A stretch of 64,000 nt of DNA. Source: Zerene cesonia (lineage: Eukaryota > Arthropoda > Insecta > Lepidoptera > Pieridae). A program made the translations under genes and the position numbers. Positions 54,401-64,000 of this stretch are shown in pieces (position 1 is the first letter of the stretch; each line of letters opens with the position of its first letter). Where the stretch lies: contig NC_052121.1 of the NCBI RefSeq assembly GCF_012273895.1, positions 6,907,624-6,971,623 of the forward strand, written 5' to 3'. The notes below the pieces were generated by a model that was not told the DNA's origin, did no database searches, and worked only from the letters and a program-made list of their open reading frames with translations.

Positions 54401-57255
54401 TCTACGAACTTGCTTTATTTTGTAGTTCCTGCAGCGCGCCACACCCAACTATCTACACTATGTACATATTGATACTCAAAGTTGCACTTAATAATTCCTC
54501 ATACATAGGTATGTACATATTAATATATAATATCTACCTATCTACTATGAATGTCCTTTAATTAGATTCGTAATGTTTCATTACGTACATACACACTTTT
54601 ATTGTATTATTATCGTAATCGCCTTTCTTCAAAGAGAACACATTTCGGCGCACAAAAACTGGGAAAAATATAAAATGTGATTATTCCGTTACGTTACCCT
54701 ATTTATATAAACATTAGCGCCGAATATTTGAACAATACCGACGGAGCACTCAATGTGTTTGCCCTTAACAACTGTCTTACATGTCAACATGTAGGTTCTC
54801 TTCGGCTTGAAAGCATTTCTTCGCAACAAATCGAGCGTAAATTTAATGACTGCTTTCAGAATCGTATTAATCCACATCAACTCCATGATCAGCGGAGGTG
54901 ATGGAACATGAAATGCCGTGTGAAAATAAATTAAATTCCTCATACACGGCTGGTAGAAGGAGTGGAATTTTAGGACGAGAAAGCATTAGTTTGTACGACA
55001 TTAAGCCAGCGTCTACTCGAGCAAATCTTAAGTCCGCTCGGTTAAATAGCAATCTTTGCCATAGCGGCGGCTCCGTTTCGAATCAATCGATAGATCCGTA
55101 GGGCGCGTCTACCTAGCGGGGCTAAATACAATTTACCTTTGTTATTTTTCGTGTCATTAAACTGCGTCGCGATTTCGAACGCTCGATCGGGATTGCGAAC
55201 TCCGATGCGAATTGTTTGTGAGCTTTTGTTTCCCACTCCGCTCACCAACGACGCGACATCAATTAACGTCGGGAGCCGACTGAATTTTCTTCATGGCCGT
55301 TTCCATTATTATAGGTAGATTTTACGAAATCATTTTCCACTGCGGACTGCGGAGTATTCTGATCGAATTCTATTATTGTATTTCAATTCAATTCTATCGA
55401 ATTCATCGTGCTAATAAAATTTGAGAGATAAATGCAGATTCAATGCAGTGAATTTCAATTAAATACTTCATGAAATATTATAAGTGCCAAAGTTGAATGA
55501 TTCATTGAAAGTTTAAAATGAAATTTTTTAACTTTTATGATGTTACAGTTCCTTCTTTCAATACATTCATAATAGAATGAAAGTAGGAATACAAATGAAG
55601 TAACTTTGTCGAAATATTTACACGAGTCTGCCCTTTCAAAATGTGGCCTTGTTGTTTTACATAATGTTTTACAGCAATATAGAATAATAAATGTTTGTAC
55701 GATTACATAAGCGTCGTTTTCATTTCTTCACTTCCACATTTTGTTTACCGTTCTTGCAATAAAGATGTGAGCGTGGTGTCTACGTATAAGTAGAGATCTG
55801 AACTTCAAACTCGGGCTACATGTTGATTATTCAAGCCTTATCTAGACATAAAACTTAGTGAAAAGACACTCAGAACAGCGTCGCACACTTCCCAGCGTTA
55901 ATGCGAAAGCACGTAGTTTCGTGTCTGTACAAAGTTGCGGGGAGTGCACACTGCACAAAGTGCGCGAACGCCGCGCTAAAGCCTTCATTTGTCGGCTCGT
56001 GACGTCCGCGTGACAAATGTGGACGACTCTTTATGTACATACAAGCGAGAACGCGTCGCGATTATGCAGGGCTATGAAAAATGTATCTCGGGAGTTTTAT
56101 TCCGTCTGACAAGCGGTTTTAAACGTTACAATTTATCATACAGCACCGATGTCACATTATCTACACTTTAAACCATTTTGATGAGAAAAACATCGGTTAT
56201 TTCCATAAGAACATGTCATCCTCAAATTGATTATGGCTTTTGTTCAGGAGCAATATTAAAATGTTGTTTAGAGGAAAATATAATGTTAAACGTACGCAAT
56301 ATTATGTGCTTCTTGGAACGCGGTATTGATCGAGCTATAATAACTCTCGCTTTAATAATATTTTATTGAAAATATCTAATAATAAGATGATGACATCAAA
56401 GCGAATTATATGGTAAAATAAAATTGATATTCAGACAATTTGCTATGTGCTAGAAATGTTCCTCTCAATAAGGTTTCTATGCTGCAAAATTACCATTGCA
56501 AGGGATTGGGGGTTAGCATTGATTGGGTAATTTATACTTGCCTCCAGCCTCCCTCAGAAAGGGGAAGTACAAGCAATGAAGAGGGCAATAGCGTTCGTTA
56601 AAATTGCTTAATGAAACGATTAAGCGCCAGGTTTCATTACAGGCTACTTTTATATAAGAAGTACATTAAAATTGTAAATGATTCCTCCGTTTACGTGAAA
56701 CAAAGGCAACAAATTCAGCACAAACAATGATTTCAGCCGCCATAATATCATACTGTTCTGTGTAATAAGTATAATAAGCTACTTGACTTGGTAAAGCATA
56801 TTAAAATTCAATTTGAGACTCCGTCCGTGAAGCATAACGGATTGTCAACCGATTCCGTCGCCCCTCTTTTCTTACATAATTTTGCAATTCACCCATTCAG
56901 TAATTATATTTGTTCGAGACTGACGAGAATTATTTTAATATTTAACACTTCATCAAAATCTTAATTATAATAATTACTTTGACTTGACACGATTTTATTA
57001 CTCTGAGCATCTTCTGTTTAGTACTTTGTTATTTTGACTCGTTGCTTTTTAATTTTCTATACAAATATTAGTTACATACCTAACCTTAAAGTAAGCGTAT
57101 GTTTATTTCTTAATTGTAGTCCAAACATAACAATGTTTGGCTGCATCGTAATAGTATGCAACAATATTTTCAGTGGAATTTGTTACATTACGTTTTATAG
57201 ACATCTTTACACATTCCGTGCGCAAATAACTACAGATAACTTTTTATTGTTTTAG
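45456..57255 (+). other. Intron between exons A and B
   Basis: This 11.8-kb intron begins GTGAGT and ends TTGTTTTAG. No coding exon, RNA gene or recognised transposon was seen. Small frames overlapping on both strands occur at 54677-55248 in a GC- and CpG-richer patch; none has a recognisable domain. The TAG of the acceptor is an in-frame stop for the frame running in from upstream (57034-57255), consistent with an intron boundary and not a longer exon. Confidence 0.8.
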
Positions 57256-57340
57256 GTGGAATGCAAAAAGGCACAACCGAAAGAAGTAATGCTTCCAGCG
57301 AATCTGGCGAAGACGAGAGCCGCAGGACGCGGCGCCTACG
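57256..57340 (+). CDS. Rbp6: Rbp6/Musashi exon B: end of RRM2 and linker
   Basis: Starting in phase 0 after TTGTTTTAG, the exon encodes VECKKAQPKEVMLPANLAKT and then RAAGRGAY. It closes the last strand of RRM2 and the family-typical KAQPKEV extension that contributes to RNA binding. It ends TAC G|GTGAGT, a strong donor in phase 1. Joined to exon A it gives INNKM-VECKK, the expected Musashi sequence across the junction. The PANLAKTRAAGRGAY segment matches insect Rbp6 as I recall it and differs from the vertebrate Musashi linker. The same exon can read through its donor (see the extended form). Confidence 0.93.
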
Positions 57341-57648
57341 GTGAGTTGCTAAGTAGCGCAGTGGCAGCCGGTGGCGTCAGATATGCTCCCTATCCTGTGC
57401 ATGCGCCGGCGCAAATTCTAGTCGCTGGCGCGGGTGTAGGTGCAGGCTCTACGCACGCTGCTATGTATCGTCGGGCTCTCGCTGCCCTGCGACCGACCCC
57501 GCGGCCTCCCCGCCCCACCATTACTCCCCTCACTATCCCGCCTTTGGCCTACTCCGTGTCAGAGCTCCTGGGAGCTCACGCTCTTGATCTCCCCACCTTA
57601 TACTCCCCCCTTACCGCTTCCACGCTCCCGACTCCTTTGCCTCTCTGA
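57256..57648 (+). CDS. Rbp6: Rbp6 exon B read-through form: alternative C-terminus
   Basis: If the donor at 57340/57341 is ignored, the frame stays open for 102 further codons to TGA at 57646-57648. The added tail begins GELLSSAVAAGGVRYAPYPV and continues rich in Ala, Gly and Pro, with a RPTPRPPRPT run and ending TLPTPLPL. It has no folded domain I recognise; low-complexity Ala/Pro tails are common in Musashi proteins. Support for coding is the sharp GC rise (about 60-73 percent per 60 bases) that ends at the stop, in sequence that is otherwise AT-rich. It would replace exons C-E and use a nearby 3' UTR. A retained-intron artefact is the main alternative. Confidence 0.6.
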   Translation: MECKKAQPKEVMLPANLAKTRAAGRGAYGELLSSAVAAGGVRYAPYPVHAPAQILVAGAGVGAGSTHAAMYRRALAALRPTPRPPRPTITPLTIPPLAYSVSELLGAHALDLPTLYSPLTASTLPTPLPL

Positions 57649-58780
57649 TCCGCGATCCTATTTCAGCAACAGCCACATCATCCCTTCTAACATTTGGGTA
57701 TTTTTTAATTTTCTCCGAAATCTTCTATTTCATGTTCTGCAGTCTCCTATCCATTCCTATATCTTCTTACATTCCTATTCTTCCTGAAAAATCTTACTCT
57801 TAATGTACTTAAGTAAAGCGATAAACAATATACGAAGTGTCTTATTTTTAGTAATTGCAATTAGAAAAGTCAGTTAGTTAGCAGATTTTTGACATATGTA
57901 CCGAGAATATCTAGACAGAGCATAGACAATTTTACTGTAAAATTTTATACAAATACTTTTTATAAAATAGTAGAATGAAAATCTTGAACAATTTTACGTA
58001 GGGTGATAGAAAGAAATATTTTTCTACCAGGTAGTAGGTGCTTTAATGTCATTTGATTTACGAATAGATAGATAAAATAGAAGTGGGCCTGGTTTTTTCT
58101 AATTTCCGAGTAGCTTTTCGTAGGGAAAATCAAATAAGAGCCTAATGGTTCTGCTGAGCCTTGCCACTTTTGCTACATTTCCATCCATATTATACAACTT
58201 AATCACGTTAGAAAACAAAATTTCTAGTTACATTATGGATTGCGGCTGATTCGATGAGATGTTTTGAAATGATATTTTCATAAATAATATTTATATTCTT
58301 TAGCATTTTTCTATGAATAGCTTTACAACTTGATGTCGGCTTTTCAAAAATGTTATCATTGGAAGAAAAGAGGTATTTGTGAACAGTCGATGTTACATAA
58401 GAGTTTTGTGAAATAACTAGTGTTATAATATTAATTATTTAAGTATAATTTATATTAGGTTTGAATAGTTTGAGGACGTTTAATGTCATGTATTTTTAGT
58501 CACTTTTTTTTTCTTTTAAATATTATTGACCCAATTACAAGTTACCATTTGTTTCTCTCTTAGTTGTTATTTAGTTTGTATTTTCTATTCTTTAATTCCA
58601 GTATTTGTGTTTTATTGTTTGACATTTAAGTGTTGATTGTACTTTCTTTTTATATCTATCAAAAGTAGTACTCGTACACTAATAGTATTAATAATAATTG
58701 TATTAACTTATAAAGTAGGAATTTTCCGGTAGTGTATAGATTAATAAATATCATTTCTTGAATATTTAAAAACGTCTGTT
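57649..58780 (+). other. Candidate 3' UTR of the read-through form
   Basis: GC content falls immediately after the stop at 57648, and the AT- and T-rich stretch that follows has no gene. It holds UAG-rich spots that fit Musashi binding motifs: GTTAGTTAG near 57873-57881 and GTAGTAGG at 58031-58038. AATAAA at 58743-58748, followed about 30 nt later by a TG-rich run (TCTGTTTGTTT), is the best cleavage signal seen. If exon B is spliced normally, this stretch is intron. Confidence 0.4.
58743..58748 (+). terminator. Candidate poly(A) signal, read-through form
   Basis: An AATAAA hexamer with a downstream TG-rich element around 58772-58785. It is about 1.1 kb after the stop of the extended exon B. 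Confidence 0.4.
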
Positions 58781-59122
58781 TGTTTAACATGTTTAGCCTT
58801 AGACTAACAATTTGTAGAATAGATTAACGTTTTTATATAAATTATAATATTCATCTCTGGTGATTAAACTAACATACCCCATTAAGGTCATTCTAGTAAT
58901 TGGTATAATCGTAGATTATTAGTATTGTTGTATGCTATTTGTTATAAAATAAGTGCGTAATCGATTATTACTATAATAATTGCAATGACCGTTTTCGCCA
59001 AGCAAAATAGTGTCTCCCGGCACATCTTTTATAATTATAATCTCCACTTTTATCACGGAAAATTATATCTAACTTAAAGTATAAGAATCGATCAATTTAT
59101 GTAAATGTTTTTACATTTCTAG
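58781..59122 (+). other. Intron sequence before microexon C
   Basis: AT-rich sequence with no coding signal, ending in the acceptor TTTTTACATTTCTAG at 59122. It is the last part of the 1.8-kb intron (57341-59122) used when exon B is spliced at its normal donor. Confidence 0.7.
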
Positions 59123-59155
59123 ATTTCATGTGGTCATTGGGTGCTCTTCCTGACG
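59123..59155 (+). CDS. Rbp6: Rbp6 exon C: 33-nt in-frame microexon
   Basis: The exon lies between ACATTTCTAG and the strong donor GACG|GTAAGT. With the G from exon B it reads (Y)-DFMWSLGALPD and leaves a phase-1 G that completes Gly with exon D. Being exactly 11 codons and phase 1 on both sides, it can be included or skipped without shifting the frame; skipping gives GAY-GFPAAY. The DFMWSLGALPDG sequence matches insect Rbp6 as I recall it, which is why such a short exon can be called with confidence. It has no known domain and lies in the variable C-terminal region. Confidence 0.88.
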
Positions 59156-59944
59156 GTAAGTTTATTATTCTCATATTATTTACTCAATTTTAGCTATTCG
59201 TGCACTTCGAACCGTTTATAACGCTGAAATGTATGTTATCATATCTAACCAAACCATGATTCGATCATATTTGAACTAATTGAGTAAACCGCGAGTGAAA
59301 CGCGGTTACTAATTTGACATTTCGCTGTAAAGTAATAGGAACATTGGTATCCTAATAAATGGATTACCTAGAATCGACTCGTCGAGGTGTGCATGACTGA
59401 TGCATCACGGGGCCTGACAGATACACTATTTTGATTGGCAATAATATGATGAACGATCCGGTGTGGTAATTATATCATTCTCGATGACGTTTCGCCCATC
59501 CGTCATTTAAATATTTTTACCGGACGTAGCAAAGCCAATTCTACAGAAATATCGTGCTTTAAATTTTTTTGTAAGTGTAGTCTACATTTGGTATAGTATA
59601 GTATCATTAGATGTATCTTCTAGAAATATCAGTAAAATGGAATGTCTTTAGAGTATGAGGTCATCGTGATACACTTATAGTGCGCTACATTAAGCGATGT
59701 TTACAGTATGCTCCGCTCTGGACAATGTCCAAAGCGATGTCGTAGCAAACGTTCGAAACATACCTTAATTTGATGGTTCTATTTTAGATTGGGGCCATTA
59801 GGACACGTGTCATTAACGCCTGTTTTTACACACCAGACGCCCAGTATTGACATGTTTTAAAATTAACATCAAATGGAAGCATGAAATGAATTTTCTTTGA
59901 CTTAAAAGAGTTACGTAACTGAGCTGTATCCGTTTGTTTCGCAG
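59156..59944 (+). other. Intron between exons C and D
   Basis: A 789-nt intron from GTAAGT to CCGTTTGTTTCGCAG, with no internal coding or repeat feature recognised. Confidence 0.85.
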
Positions 59945-60150
59945 GATTTCCCGCAGCATACGCCGCCTACGCGGCAGGACGTAGCTATTCGGGCTATCCT
60001 AGCTTCGGGCTACCATATCCTGCAGGTAATCCCCTGGCGAGCTTGCACCACCAACTCTCCGGCAATCACTACCACCACTTGGCGACACTCCTGCCATACC
60101 ACCCGCTCGAGCTCAGTGGGGTCTACAACGTACACGCAATGCATCTGTGA
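59945..60150 (+). CDS. Rbp6: Rbp6 exon D: Ala/Tyr/Gly-rich tail with stop
   Basis: In phase 1 the exon reads (D)-GFPAAYAAYAAGRSYSGYP, then SFGLPYPAG. The AAYAAYAAGR and GYPSFGLPYP stretches are hallmarks of the insect Rbp6 tail as I recall it. If used to its end it continues NPLASLHHQLSGNHYHHLA to a C-terminus ...YNVHAMHL and stops at TGA 60148-60150. An internal donor, GCAG|GTAATC at 60025/60026, allows an 81-nt short form that splices in phase 1 to exon E. The histidine-rich last 42 residues would then be lost. The region is likely flexible and low in complexity. Which form dominates cannot be told from sequence. Confidence 0.88.
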
Positions 60151-61170
60151 ACTCGCGCTGCCGACACTGCATTCCACTAACAGCTAACGATTCTCAAACG
60201 GCACTAACGCTTGATCTAACCAAGTCTATTTTAAACGCATACGCTTCGTTTTATCTATAACTCGGGTGACAATGTCCTAACTTCCCATTTCACTAACTCG
60301 CGCCAAGCAAAGGCAAAAGTTCGTGTGAACTCTAACAACTTACCTAACAAGTTAACACCTCTAACAATGACTGAGCCATCTAGATAAATCTGCCACGCCG
60401 TCAATTACAAAACGTCCAACTTTTGAGAAATGCTATTTATTGTTTATCTTCAAAATATTGTGGTTACAATCCGGCCAAATACGATCGCCTCGCTTCGTGT
60501 TTGCTGACGATTTGCACTAACGATTTTCAAATGGTACGCGTCATACAAACACAAGAGCGCAAACAGCGCGTCTACAGCCATCCCTCTCCGCTCGCCCCGA
60601 TCGGACGAGCTCTCGTGCTATCGCCCACTCCTCATTAACAGCGAAAGCTTTTAAAAAAGATTTAAACGGATTTCAACAAAAGTACAGAAAAGTTACGTCC
60701 CTTTTGTGGTTACGTCTATGTAAATCCCGGGACAGACGAAAAGAATTTTTATCTAATTAAAAGTAGACGCGGAGTGCTTTTAGCCGATCCACTAAAGAAT
60801 AGCCGAATGTAAATTTTGTAGCTTTATTATACAACAGATTTAGTTTATTTAACCTAATGAAAAACTAACGAAAATATAGGCGTTTCAACCGAGAGTTGCG
60901 TACTGCCTAATCGGCGAAACTCGGTGCGGAGCAGCTGCACAAATACTCGTATTTGTCAATACTACGTGATCGTGCCTGAACAGCTTGTTTTATTTCGTAA
61001 TTCAACTAACTTTTGGCTTTGTGGAACCATGAAACATATCTACACCAAATCTTTGAAATATAAACGCCGAAGTAATTTTTACTGACCCAATTAGTCAATA
61101 ATCAAACAACAATTGATTTTATCGGCAAATCAGTCTAATTGTAGGTCCGTTTATACTTAGATCTCATTGA

Positions 61171-61193
61171 GTAGATGGTAGGAGTAGTTAGTC
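61171..61193 (+). promoter_or_regulatory. UAG cluster resembling Musashi binding sites
   Basis: GTAGATGGTAGGAGTAGTTA followed by GTC holds four TAG trinucleotides in 23 bases, including GTTAGT, which fits the published Musashi consensus (G/A)U1-3AGU. More follow at 61230-61235 (GTTAGC) and 61285-61301 (TTGTAGCGAGTAGCTAG). They lie in the candidate 3' UTR of a Musashi-family gene, so self-binding is conceivable. TAG is a frequent trinucleotide in AT-rich DNA, so chance is a real alternative. Confidence 0.3.
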
Positions 61194-62442
61194 ATGAAGT
61201 TTCCTCTATATATTAGATAATTAAATATAGTTAGCAATTTACATTATATCGTCGAGTAACGATAATAATCATCTTCTTAGCATGTTGTAGCGAGTAGCTA
61301 GCATTTTAATAGGTTTGACTGAACACAATAACATCCATTCTGATACACTAATGAGAAAGTCAAAGTAAAATCACTAACTACATTATACTTTTCCTTCTGT
61401 ATTCGTAATTCTCGTCACTGAAACAGAAATAATAACGTAAATTTAATAACGTGTCATTTATCCTTGTCAAAGTTGTCAATATTGTATTCATGAATAAATA
61501 CAAGTTATACTTAGTGAGGTAACATAAAATATTAATAATGGTTAACGATACATTCACCCGTGTCAATAAGAATGACACATTTACAGCTGCCGTAATGGGC
61601 CTACTTAAATAATGTAATTTTGTCCGGTTGTGTGGTGTTTTGTGTTCAGTCAGTACATGCGTTATTTATCTAAGTAATACGTTAATAATATAAATCTTCT
61701 TCATATAGACCGTTAAGAGCTGACATCACAGTAAGTAGATATTTAGAACATAGGTATTAATTTCTAAATAATTACTCAGTTTAGAGGATGAGTAGGAATC
61801 AATCAAATTTATAGATTTCCTTTTTCGTAGCGATGTAAAATTATTATCTAGAATTAGTTTAGATTATTTTCGTTCGTTTTATTGATAAAAAATACTATAA
61901 TCGAGCTTGAAAGTGTTATTTTAATACCTTTATTATATATTCGCTATAATTGTATTGTATATTTACGTAAATGTAAATACCTAATTTGTTTTAAAGTTAT
62001 TTCTCTATTATATTTTAATATATTTACACTGCTTAAGCGATAATGTTATATTAATATTTATTGTTGTTGTTATGTAATATTTTTGGATGCAACTATTTTA
62101 CGCTACACTCCTCGTGTTAATGTTATAAAATGGTTCAGTGTTTTTAAAATGAATGAATAACGTTTCTCCATTGGCGCAATGTATCAAAGGGATAATCAAC
62201 GATTGATGATAAGCCGTTGCTTTATCGCCACGCCTCGCATACTTTATTTTTCAAAATCTTTAAAAGTTTTTTAACAAACTGTACTTTGGCATACTTATTC
62301 ATCATTAAATCGCCGTATGTGCGACCGTCCTAATCGCCATCCTCTAAACTAAGCATACATTATGTAATCTTTAATCGTATAATTATTAAATAATGTGTGG
62401 CCACCGTTGTAAACGATATTGATAATTGTAAGGTTCTTATTA

Positions 62443-62455
62443 AATAAATAATAAA
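62443..62455 (+). terminator. Paired poly(A) signals for the exon D ending
   Basis: Two AATAAA hexamers, at 62443-62448 and 62450-62455, follow the exon D stop by about 2.3 kb. A single earlier AATAAA at 61493-61498 could give a shorter UTR. No strong downstream GU element was identified, so cleavage here is tentative. Confidence 0.35.
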
Positions 62456-62460
62456 ATAAT

Positions 62461-62973
62461 TAGAATACTTACATTCGCTCTCTTATGCATATCTTTCAAA
62501 ATTTATACGGCCTCTCTTGCGTTATGTGCGTCCTAACATAATCAATGTAATTTATTCGATATTATAGTATATATAACTCCATATAATCGAAACTATAACA
62601 ACATATGCTACGTTCCCCTTCCTGCATTGTGGTTGTGCGTGATACAGATAGGAGTTTGGCTTATTACGAAAAGAGTAGTCAATATGTGCGTGTTAAAAGT
62701 TTAAATAACCCCAAGTAGAAATCAGTCATTAAAGTTTTCCCAAAAACATTCGATAAGTAGAACCGTGGGATGTTCAACATCTGAACATTTTTGAATAGTA
62801 ATACTATTTTGCATTACTTTCCACGACTCTTGTAATTTGGAACGTAACTCGACGTAACGAAGGCACTTTTTGACATACTTTTGAGTTTCATTTTAATTTG
62901 AGCGCCGCGGTTCTGCCCGAGTCCTTTCTAGTTCCGTGGCGGGCTTTGTAGCTGTTTTATTTTGTTGCCGCAG
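62461..62973 (+). other. Last part of intron before exon E
   Basis: AT-rich sequence without coding signal that becomes more GC-balanced near 62900. It ends in a good acceptor, TTTTATTTTGTTGCCGCAG, at 62973. Confidence 0.65.
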
Positions 62974-63059
62974 GTGTAGTGGGAGTTATACCACCGGAAA
63001 GTCGCCTGTTGGTTGGTGTGGAGTATGTTAACCCGAACGGGCTCGGACAGGGCTCATAG
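62974..63059 (+). CDS. Rbp6: Rbp6 exon E: alternative last coding exon
   Basis: Joined in phase 1 to the internal donor of exon D (GCA G|GT), the exon reads GVVGVIPPESRLLVGVEYV then NPNGLGQGS and stops at TAG 63057-63059. The same phase would also let exon B or C join it directly. Support is the strong polypyrimidine-CAG acceptor, an open frame right to the stop, balanced coding-like base composition, and a poly(A) signal 100 nt later. The peptide matches no domain I know; I recall similar C-termini in insect Rbp6 isoforms only vaguely. It would replace the His-rich end of the exon D form with a short hydrophobic, acidic tail. Confidence 0.72.
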
Positions 63060-63159
63060 GTCGTTTGGCGACGGACCTCGCGCAACAACCGACCTCGGCG
63101 CGCCACAGCTAAACCGATACGTTACCCTGAAACCCCGAAAACGACCTAGGAAACTCTTC

Positions 63160-63165
63160 AATAAA
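63160..63165 (+). terminator. Proximal poly(A) signal, exon E form
   Basis: An AATAAA hexamer 100 nt after the exon E stop; it overlaps an AATAAATAAAT run. No clear downstream GU-rich element was seen. Confidence 0.45.
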
Positions 63166-63574
63166 TAAATAATATTGCAATTCAAATAACCTTATAGTAT
63201 CACGCCTTCCCCTGCCGAATCGAAGCTAAGGAATGCAATGTCGTAAGCACGGTATATGAATCAGTAATGCACCGCGATTTCGCAGATGTCTCGTGCTAAT
63301 CGCCCGGCTAGGTTTGCCCCTATAGCTCGATCGAATTTTAATAATTTAAACCTATTATCTAACAAAAGCGGTATCCCTCAGGAAGCAAACCAATGTTCGA
63401 TTTAGGCAGCGTTCGCATTGCACAAGTAATTCATATTTATATTGTAATCCATGTGTCAAATTTTTAATGTATTAAATACTAAGTCAACGATATTGTTCTA
63501 ATCGCTGTTTCGACATATCGTCTTACTAATCTTAAGGTACTTATTATACTATTGTGAAGCCGCTCTATTTTAAA

Positions 63575-63580
63575 AATAAA
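63575..63580 (+). terminator. Distal poly(A) signal, exon E form
   Basis: An AATAAA hexamer followed by GGAATTTGCC and, about 25 nt on, a T/G-rich TGTCTTGT. This arrangement fits a cleavage site near 63600 and may mark the end of the gene. Confidence 0.5.
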
Positions 63581-63605
63581 GGAATTTGCCAATGTATAAG
63601 CAAAA

Positions 63606-64000
63606 TGTCTTGTATTACTATCCAATTTACTCTACCAATCAAAACTAGCTAGAAGAGAAAGTTTAAATGGAGAGGGCTAGCGTATAAAAACATGTTCAAT
63701 GCTTAATTCAGGAGTGCTGCTTATTTTCTGACTCATCTAAAGGGGCGGCGTCCACGGCTTCTATTGGGCCGGTAAAGAAATGCGCATTCGAAATAAGTAC
63801 CGGATTTTAAGATAATCTGAAAGTAACAAGGTCGCTTGTAGCATACATATGCGCTGTCGTCGGCGGGGGAGGCATGTAAGACCGCGGGCACGCCGCCGCA
63901 TCTTCGAGATTCCTCGCATTCAACACGCTCGCCCTCAGAATGCAGCCCGCGAACCGAACACAACTACTTTACATAGTTTCTTGTTAACCATACACTGTCA
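63606..64000. other. Unassigned downstream sequence with GC-rich patch
   Basis: After the probable gene end, bases 63740-63960 become GC- and CpG-rich (for example GGGGCGGCGTCC and CGCGGGCACGCCGCCGC). A 76-codon minus-strand frame at 63733-63963 spans the patch but shows no domain and no clear splice or start context. The patch could be a promoter, an exon of a neighbouring gene cut by the window edge, or a regulatory element. Confidence 0.3.

Larger units (their letters stand above)
60151..62460 (+). other. Candidate 3' UTR of the exon D ending; intron for the exon E form
   Basis: No coding sequence is supported after the exon D stop; the frame at 60423-60638 is short and unrecognised. The stretch is AT-rich in its second half. 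It contains AATAAA at 61493-61498 and a cluster of two at 62443-62455, a Pumilio-like TGTAAATA at 61972-61979, and several UAG-rich spots. For transcripts using the donor at 60025/60026 the same sequence is the start of a 2.9-kb intron ending at 62973. Confidence 0.5.
63060..63605 (+). other. Candidate 3' UTR of the exon E form
   Basis: The sequence after the stop has no gene on either strand that can be supported. AATAAA at 63160-63165 would give a UTR near 120 nt. A second at 63575-63580, followed by a T/G-rich TGTCTTGT about 25 nt later, would give a UTR near 540 nt and looks like the better 3' end. Confidence 0.55.

Noticed and set aside
57440..57787. 115-codon frame overlapping the extended exon B in another frame
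   Set aside because: It is a shadow of the GC-rich coding frame: Pro/Leu/Ser-rich only because of the C-rich composition, and it has no splice or start context.
58028..58041. AGGTAGTAGGTG, reminiscent of let-7
   Set aside because: Only a short core is shared, and no complementary arm was seen nearby to form a hairpin.

Overview
The window reads as AT-rich, intron-dominated nuclear DNA of an insect, most likely a moth or butterfly (Lepidoptera). No open frame exceeds about 130 codons over 64 kb, and nothing bacterial (operons, ribosome sites, CRISPR) is present. Two dispersed repeats carry lepidopteran hallmarks recalled from memory: a 130-bp non-autonomous Helitron-like element at 26572-26701 and a tRNA-headed SINE-like relic near 20840.

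The one gene I can support is on the + strand: the 3' portion of a Musashi-family RNA-binding protein gene, best matched to insect Rbp6. Its recognisable exons are A (45373-45455, second half of RRM2 with RNP1), B (57256-57340, end of RRM2 and the KAQPKEV linker), C (59123-59155, a 33-nt microexon), D (59945-60150, Ala/Tyr/Gly-rich tail with a stop) and E (62974-63059, an alternative last exon). RRM1 and the first half of RRM2 were not found and should lie upstream of base 1, so bases 1-45372 are read as part of one very long intron. That intron contains a near-ideal recursive-splicing (ratchet) site at 20420/20421.

The gene appears to offer at least three C-termini: read-through of exon B into a GC-rich 102-codon extension (stop 57646-57648), the exon D tail (stop 60148-60150), or splicing from a donor inside exon D (60025/60026) to exon E (stop 63057-63059). 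All junctions after exon B are phase 1, so C can be skipped and D or E joined interchangeably without losing frame. Each ending has its own candidate 3' UTR and AATAAA signals.

The rest is intronic sequence without supportable genes. It holds several perfect short inverted repeats (best: 3796-3842), a pre-miRNA-sized imperfect hairpin at 5614-5684, a small direct duplication, and GC-rich, stop-poor patches (for example 21040-21660, 24520-24720, 54900-55290, 63720-63960) that may be regulatory but could not be assigned. All exon calls come from reading splice signals and frame by eye; no alignment or search was run.
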